In this document: positions 52,627 through 60,430 of the stretch, piece after piece
How positions within the stretch are numbered: the stretch's first letter is position 1
Layout of the letters: every line of letters starts with the position of its first letter
Assembly (NCBI GenBank): GCA_030524805.1
Contig: JAUNFY010000005.1
Span: 1 to 64,000, forward strand
DNA length: 64,000 bases
Direction of reading: 5' to 3'
From: Bacteroidales bacterium
GTDB lineage: Bacteria > Bacteroidota > Bacteroidia > Bacteroidales > Muribaculaceae
Made by a program: the position numbers and the translations under genes
The notes under the pieces: model-generated
Database searches by the model: none
Told to the model about the DNA's origin: nothing
Seen by the model: the letters and a program-made list of their open reading frames with translations, nothing else

Positions 52627-52647
52627 GGGTTTCACCATGCGAAACCC
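52627..52647. promoter_or_regulatory. Small inverted repeat upstream of ferritin
   Basis: A perfect 7 bp stem, GGGTTTC (52627-52633) with GAAACCC (52641-52647). It lies 9 bp before the ferritin start and could be an operator or a leader hairpin. Confidence 0.4.
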
Positions 52648-52721
52648 GAAGGACTTTAAGTGTTGATATTTGGGTTATGTGTTTCAAATTGGATCCGGTG
52701 GCTTTAGAAGATTCATGCCAC

Positions 52722-54647
52722 TTATTTCACTTTCTTCATCACCTTGGCATTGACCACGACGGGATATTTAGCCTTCAGGCGTTCCACCCAGTCCTGTTCG
52801 AGCTGGTTCTGATAGTCGCTCGTCACGAGGCCCTTCACGTCGTCGATGCTCTCAGGCATGTTGAGCATGCGCGGATTCCAGACGAAGTAGACAGTGAATT
52901 TCTTGTTGTTGGGCTTCACGGGAGCACCGCCGAAGACGGCGTTGTCTACCATCGGATTCTGGCCTTCTTCCATGAGGATGCGGTCGAACGACGCCTTTCC
53001 GGCAAATTTCTTTCTCAGCTGCTTCAGGTCGTCGTTGCCGTTGATTTCCTTCAGGCTTTCCCTTGCAAGATCGGCGATGGAGTCGTTGGCGGCCTGCACG
53101 AGGATTCCCTTCACGTGAGGCTTCTGCCATTTGTAGTCGCCGCGGTGGGTCTCGAAATAGTTGGTGAGGCCTTCGGTGTCTTTCGAAGCCTTGTCCCAGA
53201 CCTCACGCAGGCTTGCCTCGTAGAGGAGCGATCCCTCGCGATATTCGTTGAGGAGATTGCTGTAGTCGGGTTGGTTGGCGTAGAGCCAGTCCTGCTCCGC
53301 TTTCACGAGGCGCTTGTCGTAGTAAGCGGCGATCTGTTTCCTCAGCATCTCCTCGGCATCCTTGCCTCCGGCTATGTTGAGCGGCTCGAGGTCGGCTGCA
53401 AACTCGCCCAGTGTGATGTCGGTCTTGCCGATGCGTGCTATAGGCTGGGAAGAGAGGCGGGCGTTAGCTATCCAAGCGCTGTCGAGGTCGTTTTCAAGCA
53501 CTCCGGCGCAAATGGCTGAAATGTTTTTCTCGTTGAGCTGCCCTTTGTGTTTTTTAGCAAGGCTGGCTATGAGGTTTTCCCTCACGAGCCGGCTTCTGGG
53601 ATCCTGCACATTGTTGATGCGCTTGAGCAGGCCCGGTTTCATTTCCTCGAGAGTGGCGGGTGCTTTGGCGTCGAGTTTTCTGATGATGTGCCATCCGAAG
53701 CGGCTTCTCACGGGAGTGGAGATCTCATCTACGTCGATCGCGAAAGCGGCAGAGTCGAACGGCTCCACCATCATTCCGGCACCGAACCAGTTGAGCTTTC
53801 CGCCGGCCCTGGCCGATCCGGGGTCGTCGCTGAGAGTCTTGGCAAGTTCCTCGAATTTCGAGGGGTCGGCCTTCACTGCCGAGTAGATGCTGTCGATAGT
53901 GGCTTTGGCTTTGGCAGCCTGTTCGGGAGTTGCGTCGGGGGTTGCCATCTTCATGATGTGCTCCACCAGGACAGTGCCGCGTGCCGGACGATGCTTTCCT
54001 CCCTTGAGGATATGGAATCCCTGTCCGGAGTCGATAACATCCGAGATCTCACCCTGCTTCAGCTGCCATGCAGCCTTTTCGAAAGCGTAGGGGAAGCGGC
54101 CCTCGGTGATGTATCCCATGCGTCCGCCCTCGCTGTTGCTTCCGCGGTCGACAGAATAACGGCGTGCCAGTTCAGCATAGTCGGCGCCTCCGATGAGGGC
54201 ATCATGGATGGAGTCGGCGCGCTGGCGGAATTCTTCGGTCTCGGCCGAGTTGCGTCCGTGGGGAAGCATGATGTGGAAAGCCTCCACTTCCTCGCGGCTG
54301 CGGTCGTAGGCTTCGGCCACAAGATTGTTGATGAAGAGCGAGTCGGTCATGTAAGGAGTGGAGAGATCGGTGCGGTACTGATCCATCTCCTTGATGAAAG
54401 CCGGGAGGGTGTCGAGGCGTTGCGCGAGGGCATCGGCCACTTTGAGCTTGTAGATTTTGAACATCTCAGCGTATTCCTCGAGCGACTGAGGATCCACCTG
54501 CTGCTGCCGGTTTTTGTTGTAGAGATATTCGAATTCCGAGCGGGTCACACCCTGCCCGTCTACAGTCATGATTATCTCCTCTTTCGCCGCGCAGTCTATC
54601 GAGATGCCGGCTGCGATTGCTAATGCTGTGATTAAAGTTCTGTTCAT
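52722..54647 (-). CDS. Periplasmic peptidyl-prolyl isomerase, SurA/PpiD-like (large)
   Basis: A 641-residue exported foldase. A signal peptide (MNRTLITALAIAAGISIDCAA) is followed by an N domain (VDGQGVTRSEFEYLYNKNRQQ), then two parvulin domains: EVEAFHIMLPHGRNS...GGRMGYITEGRFPYAFEKAAW (about 125-230) and VLVEHIMKMATPD...GGKLNWFGAGMMVEPFDSAAF (about 235-335). The C-terminal 300 residues are helical, with a further incomplete parvulin-like part (KPHVKGILVQAANDS). ATG 54647 is preferred to a TTG at 54668. It is the third SurA-type gene within 5 kb, separated from the other two by ferritin. Confidence 0.86.
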   Translation of the reverse strand: MNRTLITALAIAAGISIDCAAKEEIIMTVDGQGVTRSEFEYLYNKNRQQQVDPQSLEEYAEMFKIYKLKVADALAQRLDTLPAFIKEMDQYRTDLSTPYMTDSLFINNLVAEAYDRSREEVEAFHIMLPHGRNSAETEEFRQRADSIHDALIGGADYAELARRYSVDRGSNSEGGRMGYITEGRFPYAFEKAAWQLKQGEISDVIDSGQGFHILKGGKHRPARGTVLVEHIMKMATPDATPEQAAKAKATIDSIYSAVKADPSKFEELAKTLSDDPGSARAGGKLNWFGAGMMVEPFDSAAFAIDVDEISTPVRSRFGWHIIRKLDAKAPATLEEMKPGLLKRINNVQDPRSRLVRENLIASLAKKHKGQLNEKNISAICAGVLENDLDSAWIANARLSSQPIARIGKTDITLGEFAADLEPLNIAGGKDAEEMLRKQIAAYYDKRLVKAEQDWLYANQPDYSNLLNEYREGSLLYEASLREVWDKASKDTEGLTNYFETHRGDYKWQKPHVKGILVQAANDSIADLARESLKEINGNDDLKQLRKKFAGKASFDRILMEEGQNPMVDNAVFGGAPVKPNNKKFTVYFVWNPRMLNMPESIDDVKGLVTSDYQNQLEQDWVERLKAKYPVVVNAKVMKKVK

Positions 54648-54673
54648 TGTCAATGAAGTTGTCTTCAAATAAA

Positions 54674-54703
54674 AAAAGGAGGAATTGGATTATTCCTCCT
54701 TTT
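54674..54703 (-). terminator. Terminator of the clp operon
   Basis: An 11 bp stem (54674-54684 with 54693-54703), 8 nt loop, followed on the minus strand by T7. It lies 105 bp after the clpX stop and just upstream of the SurA/PpiD-like gene. Confidence 0.85.
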
Positions 54704-54807
54704 CTAACGCGATAATCATTTAAAAATTGTATTTTAAGTGTCTCTAATAAACATTAACTCATTTATTCGGGTCATTTATCCTGCAGCAGGGCGTTTTCAG
54801 CCGATTT

Positions 54808-56076
54808 TTACTTGCCGGCCGACTGGTTGAGCCCGGGATTCTGCGATAGTTTGTCGAGAATGTATTCGCGGGTCACCTCGAAAGTCTTGGTGTCTGACGA
54901 GGGTGTCTCATACATGGCGTCGACCATAAAACTTTCCACGATGCTGCGCAGACCGCGGGCTCCGAGCTTATATTCGATAGCCTTGTCCACAATAGTGTCG
55001 AGTGCTTCGTCGGTGAACTTTAGTTCCACGCCGTCCATTTCGAACAGTTTCTGATATTGACGCACAATGGCGTTTTTCGGTTCGACGAGAATTCTCCTCA
55101 ACGCCTCGCGGTCGAGCGGATCGAGGGCAGTGAGCACCGGCAGACGTCCGATGATTTCCGGAATGAGTCCGAACGATTTCAGGTCCTGGGGCATCACATA
55201 GCGCATCAGGTTCTCGCGCTGCTTCTTCGCTTCGCCAGAGTTGTGGCCGTAGCCTACGATGTGGGTGTTGAGGCGAGCGGCGATCTTGCGCTCGATGCCA
55301 TCGAAGGCACCGCCGCACACGAAAAGAATGTTTTTCGTGTCGACCGGTATCATCTTCTGCTCCGGATGCTTGCGGCCACCGTTTGGCGGCACGAGCACTG
55401 TGGAGCCCTCGAGGAGTTTCAGCAGACCTTGCTGCACGCCTTCGCCGCTCACGTCGCGGGTGATGGATGGGTTGTCGCTTTTTCTTGCTATCTTGTCGAT
55501 CTCATCGATGAAGACGATGCCGCGTTCGGCTTTCTTCACGTCGTAGTCGCAAGCCTGCAGCAGGCGGGTGAGCAACGATTCGATGTCTTCACCCACGTAG
55601 CCGGCCTCGGTGAGCACGGTGGCGTCTACTATCGTGAAAGGCACGTCGAGAAGCTTGGCTATGGTCTTGGCGAGAAGGGTCTTGCCAGTGCCGGTGGGGC
55701 CTACGAGAATCACGTTCGACTTCTCGATGTCGACATCCTCGGAGTCCTGAAGGCCGGCGTCGAGACGCTCGATGCGTTTGTAGTGGTTGTAGACAGCCAC
55801 CGACATATATTTCTTGGCCTCTTCCTGCCCGATGATGTATTGATCGAGAAACTGCTTGATTTCCTTCGGCTTCGGAATGCTGCGGCGCTGCGGCGCCTTC
55901 TTTGATGAGGCCGACTCGCGCTGCGACAGTTCGGACTGCGCAGCCTTGTCGATATAATCGATGCAATCGGTGCAGAGGGCGAGCCCCGGCATAATCTCCA
56001 CCACGGGAGTTGATGCGGAATCGACCGCGCCACACATGGCGCATCTCAGACCGTTGCCTGTATTTTTCTTGGCCAT
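54808..56076 (-). CDS. clpX: ATP-dependent Clp protease ATP-binding subunit ClpX
   Basis: A AAA+ unfoldase of 422 residues that feeds substrates to ClpP. The N-terminal zinc-binding domain has four cysteines (LRCAMCGAV...[10 protein letters not shown]). Walker A is [15 protein letters not shown], Walker [13 protein letters not shown]. The [15 protein letters not shown] pore region, sensor block [15 protein letters not shown], and the IGF-like loop near [12 protein letters not shown] are visible. The normal gene order (tig-clpP-clpX on the minus strand) is kept; clpP ends 12 bp upstream. Confidence 0.97.
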   Translation of the reverse strand: MAKKNTGNGLRCAMCGAVDSASTPVVEIMPGLALCTDCIDYIDKAAQSELSQRESASSKKAPQRRSIPKPKEIKQFLDQYIIGQEEAKKYMSVAVYNHYKRIERLDAGLQDSEDVDIEKSNVILVGPTGTGKTLLAKTIAKLLDVPFTIVDATVLTEAGYVGEDIESLLTRLLQACDYDVKKAERGIVFIDEIDKIARKSDNPSITRDVSGEGVQQGLLKLLEGSTVLVPPNGGRKHPEQKMIPVDTKNILFVCGGAFDGIERKIAARLNTHIVGYGHNSGEAKKQRENLMRYVMPQDLKSFGLIPEIIGRLPVLTALDPLDREALRRILVEPKNAIVRQYQKLFEMDGVELKFTDEALDTIVDKAIEYKLGARGLRSIVESFMVDAMYETPSSDTKTFEVTREYILDKLSQNPGLNQSAGK

Positions 56077-56088
56077 CGTGAATGCTGC

Positions 56089-56793
56089 TTATTTCTTGTC
56101 TTTTACGAGGATCTGGTCGATCATGCCGTATTCCTTGGCTTCAGCTGCAATCATCCAGTAGTCGCGGTCGCTGTCGGCGGCCACTTTCTCCATGCTCATG
56201 CCGCTGTGGTCGGAGATGATGCGGTAGAGTTCCTCTTTGAGTTTCAGAATCTCGCGGGCTGTGATCTCGATGTCGGAAGCCTGACCCTGGATGCCGCCCA
56301 TCGGCTGATGAATCATGACGCGGCTGTGGGGCAGCGCGAAGCGTTTTCCCTTCTCACCGGCCACGAGCAGCACGGCTGCCATCGACGCGGCCATGCCGGT
56401 GCAGATTGTCGACACGTCGCTGTTTACATACTGCATGGTGTCGTAGATGCCGAGACCGGCATACACTGATCCACCGGGTGAGTTGATATAGAGCGAGATG
56501 TCTTTGTCGGGGTCTACGGAGTCGAGATAGAGCAGCTGTGCCTGGATGATGTTGGCGCTGGCGTCGGTCACCTGTGTGCCGAGGAAGATGATGCGGTCCA
56601 TCATGAGGCGCGAGAATACGTCCATCTGAGTCACGTTGAGCTGACGTTCCTCGAGGATGTAGGGGTTCATGTAGTCGGCGCTGGGCACCGCTACGCCGGC
56701 CTGGCGGTTTACGGCCTTCTGATAGCTGTCGAGAGTGCTGCTGCTGATGCCGAGATGCTTCACGGCAAATTTATCAAATTCATTCATTGTCAT
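56089..56793 (-). CDS. clpP: ATP-dependent Clp protease proteolytic subunit ClpP
   Basis: A serine peptidase forming the two-ring chamber with ClpX. Ser is in TGMAASMAAVLLVAG, His in LPHSRVMIHQP, and the Asp of the triad follows in DSDRDYWM. NSPGGSVYAGLGIYDTMQ forms the substrate-binding strand. The start is placed at the ATG at 56793 (MTMNEFDKFAVKH). Met3 at 56787 is equally possible, and the upstream extension to 56889 runs through the tig terminator and is rejected. There is a 12 bp gap to clpX. Confidence 0.96.
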   Translation of the reverse strand: MTMNEFDKFAVKHLGISSSTLDSYQKAVNRQAGVAVPSADYMNPYILEERQLNVTQMDVFSRLMMDRIIFLGTQVTDASANIIQAQLLYLDSVDPDKDISLYINSPGGSVYAGLGIYDTMQYVNSDVSTICTGMAASMAAVLLVAGEKGKRFALPHSRVMIHQPMGGIQGQASDIEITAREILKLKEELYRIISDHSGMSMEKVAADSDRDYWMIAAEAKEYGMIDQILVKDKK

Positions 56794-56857
56794 ACGGTTG
56801 ATTGTTGGCGCCGGCGGCCGTGGGAGAGAGGCCTGAGGGCGCTGATTGATGAAAAAA

Positions 56858-56887
56858 GGCGGCGTTGCGGATCTCCGCACCGCCGCC
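56858..56887 (-). terminator. Strong terminator between tig and clpP
   Basis: A stem of 13 pairs (58-64 and 66-71 with 74-79 and 81-87 of 56800) with one mismatch and a 2 nt loop is followed on the minus strand by six T. Since no promoter is seen before clpP, clpPX may be expressed by read-through or from an unseen promoter. Confidence 0.88.
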
Positions 56888-56912
56888 ATATATTTGGCCC
56901 GGGGGCTTTGAC

Positions 56913-58268
56913 TTAAGCCTCTGCCGGAGCGAAGAGTTTATTGAATTCCTCTACGCTCACGCTCTTTTCTTCGAGAGTGACGGCATTTTTGATTGCCTCG
57001 TAGAGTTTCGATTCGAATGCCTGGTTGCGCACCTGATCGCCCTGCTGGCCGTTGAGGATCTCGTCGGCATATCTGTCGAGGAGGTCTTCAGGAGCGTTGG
57101 GCATGCCGTACTGTGCAAACTGGTTGGCAACGATGATTTTCGCAAGGTTCTTGACATCTTCGGCAGATACTTCCACCTTGAGGTCTTCTGCGATCTTGTT
57201 GCTGATAAGCTGCCATACGAGCTGCGGACGTGCAGTGGCGTATTCCTGTTCGATGTTTTCATCGTTGAGGTTTTCGTTGGCCTGCTTCAGATAGTCTTTC
57301 AGCACTGCATCGGGGAGTGTGAGTTCGCCCACAGCTTTCAGGATAGCTTCGCGAGCGTCGATAGTGAAGCGGTAGTCGCTGTCGTTGCTGAGCTGAGCCT
57401 CGATCATTTCCTTCACGCCCTTCTTGTAGCCTTCCTCGTCGGTGACTTTGTCTTTGCCGAAGAGGCGGTCGAAGTATTCCTGGTTGAGTTCAGCGGGTTT
57501 GAGCACGATGCAGTCAGTCACTTCAAACTGGAAGTCGCCTGTGTGGTTGGCTGCGTCAGCTTTGTCGATGTGGAGCATGCTGCTGAGTTCCACGTCGTTG
57601 GAGTCGCAGGTTGCAGCGGGGTTGAAAGTGAACTTGTCGCCTACTTTCTTGCCTACGAAGAGAGCCTTCTGCTCCTCGCTCTTGAAGTGTTCGGGGCCTA
57701 CGATTCCGTTCTCAACCACTACGCCACCTTCCTTGACGGTGCCGTCTTCATTGAGTTCGGTGATGATGCCTTTCACTACTGCGTTAGCCTCTACGGTTTC
57801 GCCTGATTCCTGAGTGCCGAAACGACGGCGCAGGTTGTTGTCCTGTTCGTCTACCATCTTGTCGGTAACCTCGATGTTGTAGTAGGGCACTTTGAGGTCT
57901 TTGTTGACGGGCTCGTTGATTTCAGGAGCGAGACCAACCTTGAACTTGAAGGTGAAATCATCGTTCTTGATGTCGAACTTGTCGTCGGCCTGGGGCACGG
58001 GATTGCCGAGCACTTTCAGGTTCTGTTCCTTTATATAATTATAGATGGCTTCAGATGTGGCTTTGTTGACTTCGTCGTATTTCACAGCCTCGCCATATTT
58101 GCGCTGGATCATAGCGATGGGCGTATGTCCGGGGCGGAAACCGGGTTCGGGACGGTTTTTGGCGATTGACTTGAGGGCTTTCTTTACGTTGTCGGCGTAG
58201 TCTGCTGCTGTCAGTTCTACGGTCACGATGCCGTTGACATCGTCGATTTTTTCAAACGTTACGTTCAT
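56913..58268 (-). CDS. tig: Trigger factor
   Basis: A 451-residue ribosome-bound chaperone. The N-terminal ribosome-binding domain is MNVTFEKIDDVNGIVTVELTAADY...KNRPEPGFRPGHTPIAMIQRKYG, where the usual GFRxGKxP signature appears as GFRPGHTP. The central part is a divergent PPIase domain (AVVKGIITELNEDGTVKEGGVVVENG). The long helical C-terminal arms end EFNKLFAPAEA. Gene order tig-clpP-clpX is the classical one. It has its own promoter at 58374-58405. Confidence 0.94.
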   Translation of the reverse strand: MNVTFEKIDDVNGIVTVELTAADYADNVKKALKSIAKNRPEPGFRPGHTPIAMIQRKYGEAVKYDEVNKATSEAIYNYIKEQNLKVLGNPVPQADDKFDIKNDDFTFKFKVGLAPEINEPVNKDLKVPYYNIEVTDKMVDEQDNNLRRRFGTQESGETVEANAVVKGIITELNEDGTVKEGGVVVENGIVGPEHFKSEEQKALFVGKKVGDKFTFNPAATCDSNDVELSSMLHIDKADAANHTGDFQFEVTDCIVLKPAELNQEYFDRLFGKDKVTDEEGYKKGVKEMIEAQLSNDSDYRFTIDAREAILKAVGELTLPDAVLKDYLKQANENLNDENIEQEYATARPQLVWQLISNKIAEDLKVEVSAEDVKNLAKIIVANQFAQYGMPNAPEDLLDRYADEILNGQQGDQVRNQAFESKLYEAIKNAVTLEEKSVSVEEFNKLFAPAEA

Positions 58269-58373
58269 TGCAGTTTTTATGAGTGTATGTTTTGTTTATT
58301 TCTTTATCCAACAAATTCCGTGCCTGTTTTATCACGTTTTTTGAATTTGTTAAAAATTTTTGGGTTTATTTCG

Positions 58374-58405
58374 CAAAATTAGCAAAAAAATCTGAACTGA
58401 GCAAA
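58374..58405 (-). promoter_or_regulatory. Promoter of tig
   Basis: On the minus strand TTTG (58402-58405), 20 bp, TAATTTTG (58374-58381). The predicted leader is about 100 nt. Confidence 0.75.
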
Positions 58406-58416
58406 TTAGAATGCTA

Positions 58417-58520
58417 AATGTGGAATAATGTTGAATGTCGAATTTTGAATATTGAATTAAATAAAGCCGGGAAATAGATGCGAATTGTAATTATTCCACA
58501 TTCCAAATTCAACATTCATA
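58417..58520. repeat. Inverted cluster of dispersed GTTGAATGTCGAAT-type repeats
   Basis: The 20-mer AATAATGTTGAATGTCGAAT at 58424-58443 is identical to 8628-8647. On the other side, 58494-58520 carries the same words in reverse orientation (ATTCCACATT; ATTCAACATTCAT), so AATGTGGAAT (58417-58426) and its complement frame a 50 bp centre. Confidence 0.7.
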
Positions 58521-58697
58521 CAGCCTCTCTTCGCCCCGGATTTTAAGGGATTAACTGCACCTGCAGGTATGTCGGTTGCTTCGCAGCCGTGTCGAAAGGA
58601 ATGTATATTACATTGTATCTGACTGTATTTCAAACATTTGTATAGATTGTGTCCGGCGTGTTGACGCCGATGCTGTTCAAGTTTGAAAATCAGCATT

Positions 58698-58750
58698 ATT
58701 CTTTCCAATTCTTTCCAATGTTTTAAAAATTGGAAAGAATTGTAAAGAAT
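58698..58750 (-). terminator. Long hairpin of repeated ATTCTTTCCA units after fic
   Basis: A 22 bp stem with one mismatch (58698-58719 with 58729-58750). Each arm is itself a tandem repeat of the 10-mer ATTCTTTCCA. It lies 11 bp after the fic stop and probably ends its transcript, although no T run follows. Confidence 0.6.
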
Positions 58751-58760
58751 TGGAATGTTT

Positions 58761-60065
58761 TTATGCTTTTATTATTTCATCAAACTTCTCGGATTTTATA
58801 TAGCCACGTTTTACTTTATTAAGCTGAATTTCAACGATTGCTCCCATGTCGATCAATCCTGAAATATCGTTTTTTGCAGTTGTGGGTGATATATTGAAGC
58901 GTGTTTGGTGATCCTTAACTGTAATCATTAGCTTAGGATTGTCAATAAACATTTTTATTATGTCGGCTTGACGTGCATTTATGCCACCAAGTTTCAAATA
59001 TTGCTGAGCTGCTTCTCTCTCTTTATTTTTACGCGTTATGTATGATTGAAGTTCTTTGAAAGCGATATCTAATACACGAAGATTGAATGAAATGAAATAT
59101 CCGATATCATTGTTTTCAGACTCAGAAAAAAGATATGACTTTTCATAACTTGCTTTTGCTCTATAAATCACTCTTGAGATTGACAGATATTCTGTAAGCC
59201 AATATCCACGCTTAAGCATATACCAATAAAATAAAGCGCGGGCTGTGCGTCCGTTGCCATCTACGAATGGATGGGCATACGCAAGCATGAAGTGTATAAT
59301 TATAGCTCGTATGATAGGGTGAATGAAGATTTTATCATCGGTACTGTTGAAAAAAACGCAAAGATTTGATACAAATTCCGGGAGTTCCGTATGGGAGGGA
59401 GGTGTATGCACTATCTCTCCGGTAACTTCATTCATTACCACAACATTGTCATCTTGGCGGAATCTGCCGGCATCGTCGGGATCGTCGAGAGTTCGTTCAG
59501 TCATGAGACGATGAACCTGCATCAACAATTCCGGTGTAAGATCTTTATGCTTGTTCTCTACAATAAATTGTATGGTTTGATAATTATTGTGGATCATTTG
59601 CTGGTTTCGATCTCGTGGAGCCAGTTTTTTACGAAGCATTTCTTTAGCTACCTTACGTGTTGTGGCCGCACCCTCCATCTGACTGGAAGAGATGGCTTCT
59701 TCCATCAACGAACTTACAAGATACTGTTCCCTATGGGTGTTTTCAATTATAGCATCATTTCCCCATGAACCACCAAAATTCATGTCAAATTCGTGGCAGA
59801 GTTTTTGCATTCGGTTGGAAAGAGAAAAATGCACATTATATGTCGGCCAAACATCTTGACGATGCATAAGACGGTCGGCCAAAACGGCCACCCACAAATC
59901 GCGGGGAGTCATTCCATTGGCTGGAGCAATATATTTTATTTTGCTCCAATGCTCATATTCGGCATTGCATTTGTCAACGAGGCTACGCAATTCGGGAGTG
60001 AATGGTGTGCCGAGCCTCTTCAACAACTCTTGAAAGTCAACCTTTGGTGCTAATTCAATGTCCAT
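58761..60065 (-). CDS. Fic-family AMP-transferase with inhibitory helix
   Basis: A 434-residue Fic protein. The N-terminal part contains a candidate self-inhibitory helix AISSSQMEGAATT (S..xEG motif, about residue 127) upstream of the Fic core, as in class II Fic proteins. The catalytic loop AYAHPFVDGNGRTARALFYWYML (about residue 264) matches HPFxxGNGRxxR fully, so it is likely active in attaching AMP to a target hydroxyl. The C terminus is a winged-helix-like domain (GGINARQADIIKMFIDNP; FNISPTTAKNDISGLIDMGAIV). The gene is AT-richer than its neighbours. Target unknown; such proteins can be stand-alone toxins or regulators. Confidence 0.92.
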   Translation of the reverse strand: MDIELAPKVDFQELLKRLGTPFTPELRSLVDKCNAEYEHWSKIKYIAPANGMTPRDLWVAVLADRLMHRQDVWPTYNVHFSLSNRMQKLCHEFDMNFGGSWGNDAIIENTHREQYLVSSLMEEAISSSQMEGAATTRKVAKEMLRKKLAPRDRNQQMIHNNYQTIQFIVENKHKDLTPELLMQVHRLMTERTLDDPDDAGRFRQDDNVVVMNEVTGEIVHTPPSHTELPEFVSNLCVFFNSTDDKIFIHPIIRAIIIHFMLAYAHPFVDGNGRTARALFYWYMLKRGYWLTEYLSISRVIYRAKASYEKSYLFSESENNDIGYFISFNLRVLDIAFKELQSYITRKNKEREAAQQYLKLGGINARQADIIKMFIDNPKLMITVKDHQTRFNISPTTAKNDISGLIDMGAIVEIQLNKVKRGYIKSEKFDEIIKA

Positions 60066-60099
60066 AATATTTCTCAGCGTTTATTTCAGCCCATGCGAT

Positions 60100-60131
60100 A
60101 CTTTCTGTCACGATTGATTAAGACAGAAAGT
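60100..60131. promoter_or_regulatory. Inverted repeat in the fic leader
   Basis: A perfect 10 bp pair, ACTTTCTGTC (60100-60109) and GACAGAAAGT (60122-60131), 12 nt loop. It lies 35 bp upstream of the fic ATG and within its predicted 5' leader, as a hairpin or operator. Confidence 0.6.
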
Positions 60132-60201
60132 CCCTCTTAGGTGAAAATGTAATGCTTCTCCATTTTTTTGTCGATTCCAGATTGTTATCACTGTAGTTTT
60201 A

Positions 60202-60231
60202 CAAAGGTAGTGATTTTTTTTTAAGTGGCAA
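60202..60231 (-). promoter_or_regulatory. Promoter of fic
   Basis: On the minus strand TTG (60229-60231), 19 bp, TACCTTTG (60202-60209). The leader would be about 130 nt and includes the inverted repeat at 60100-60131. Confidence 0.65.
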
Positions 60232-60370
60232 TTTATTTTATAAATATTTTGATCTTGGTAGACTGTTTATTCTCTAATGCTTGCAGTGTGCAGTATGAGA
60301 TATGATGAACTTTGGAGTGCAACTCCAGCTCGAACGTTGAAATTGGATTGTGGGAGGCTTGAAAAAGTAG

Positions 60371-60398
60371 TCAAAGGTGGCTGGAAGGCCACCTTTGA
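60371..60398 (-). terminator. Terminator of recQ
   Basis: A perfect 11 bp stem (60371-60381 with 60388-60398), 6 nt loop, followed on the minus strand by CTACTTTTTC. Confidence 0.85.
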
Positions 60399-60430
60399 TT
60401 GTGAATTTGCAGGCGTTTGGAGAGGAGGAA

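Larger units (their letters stand above)
58269..58760. other. Intergenic region between tig and fic
   Basis: It holds the tig promoter, short GAATGTTGAAT-type repeats in both orientations (58417-58443 and 58494-58520) and the long hairpin at 58698-58750. A reading frame at 58457-58708 on the minus strand has no recognisable product and crosses these repeats, so no gene is called. Confidence 0.6.
60066..60430. other. Intergenic region between fic and recQ
   Basis: It contains the fic leader and promoter and the recQ terminator. Between about 60235 and 60365 I see no further feature. Confidence 0.55.

Noticed and set aside
53547..54623. 358-codon plus-strand frame opposite the SurA/PpiD-like gene
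   Set aside because: Shadow of a gene with signal peptide and two parvulin domains.
58457..58708. 83-codon minus-strand frame between tig and fic
   Set aside because: It crosses dispersed repeats, has no family motif and no promoter.
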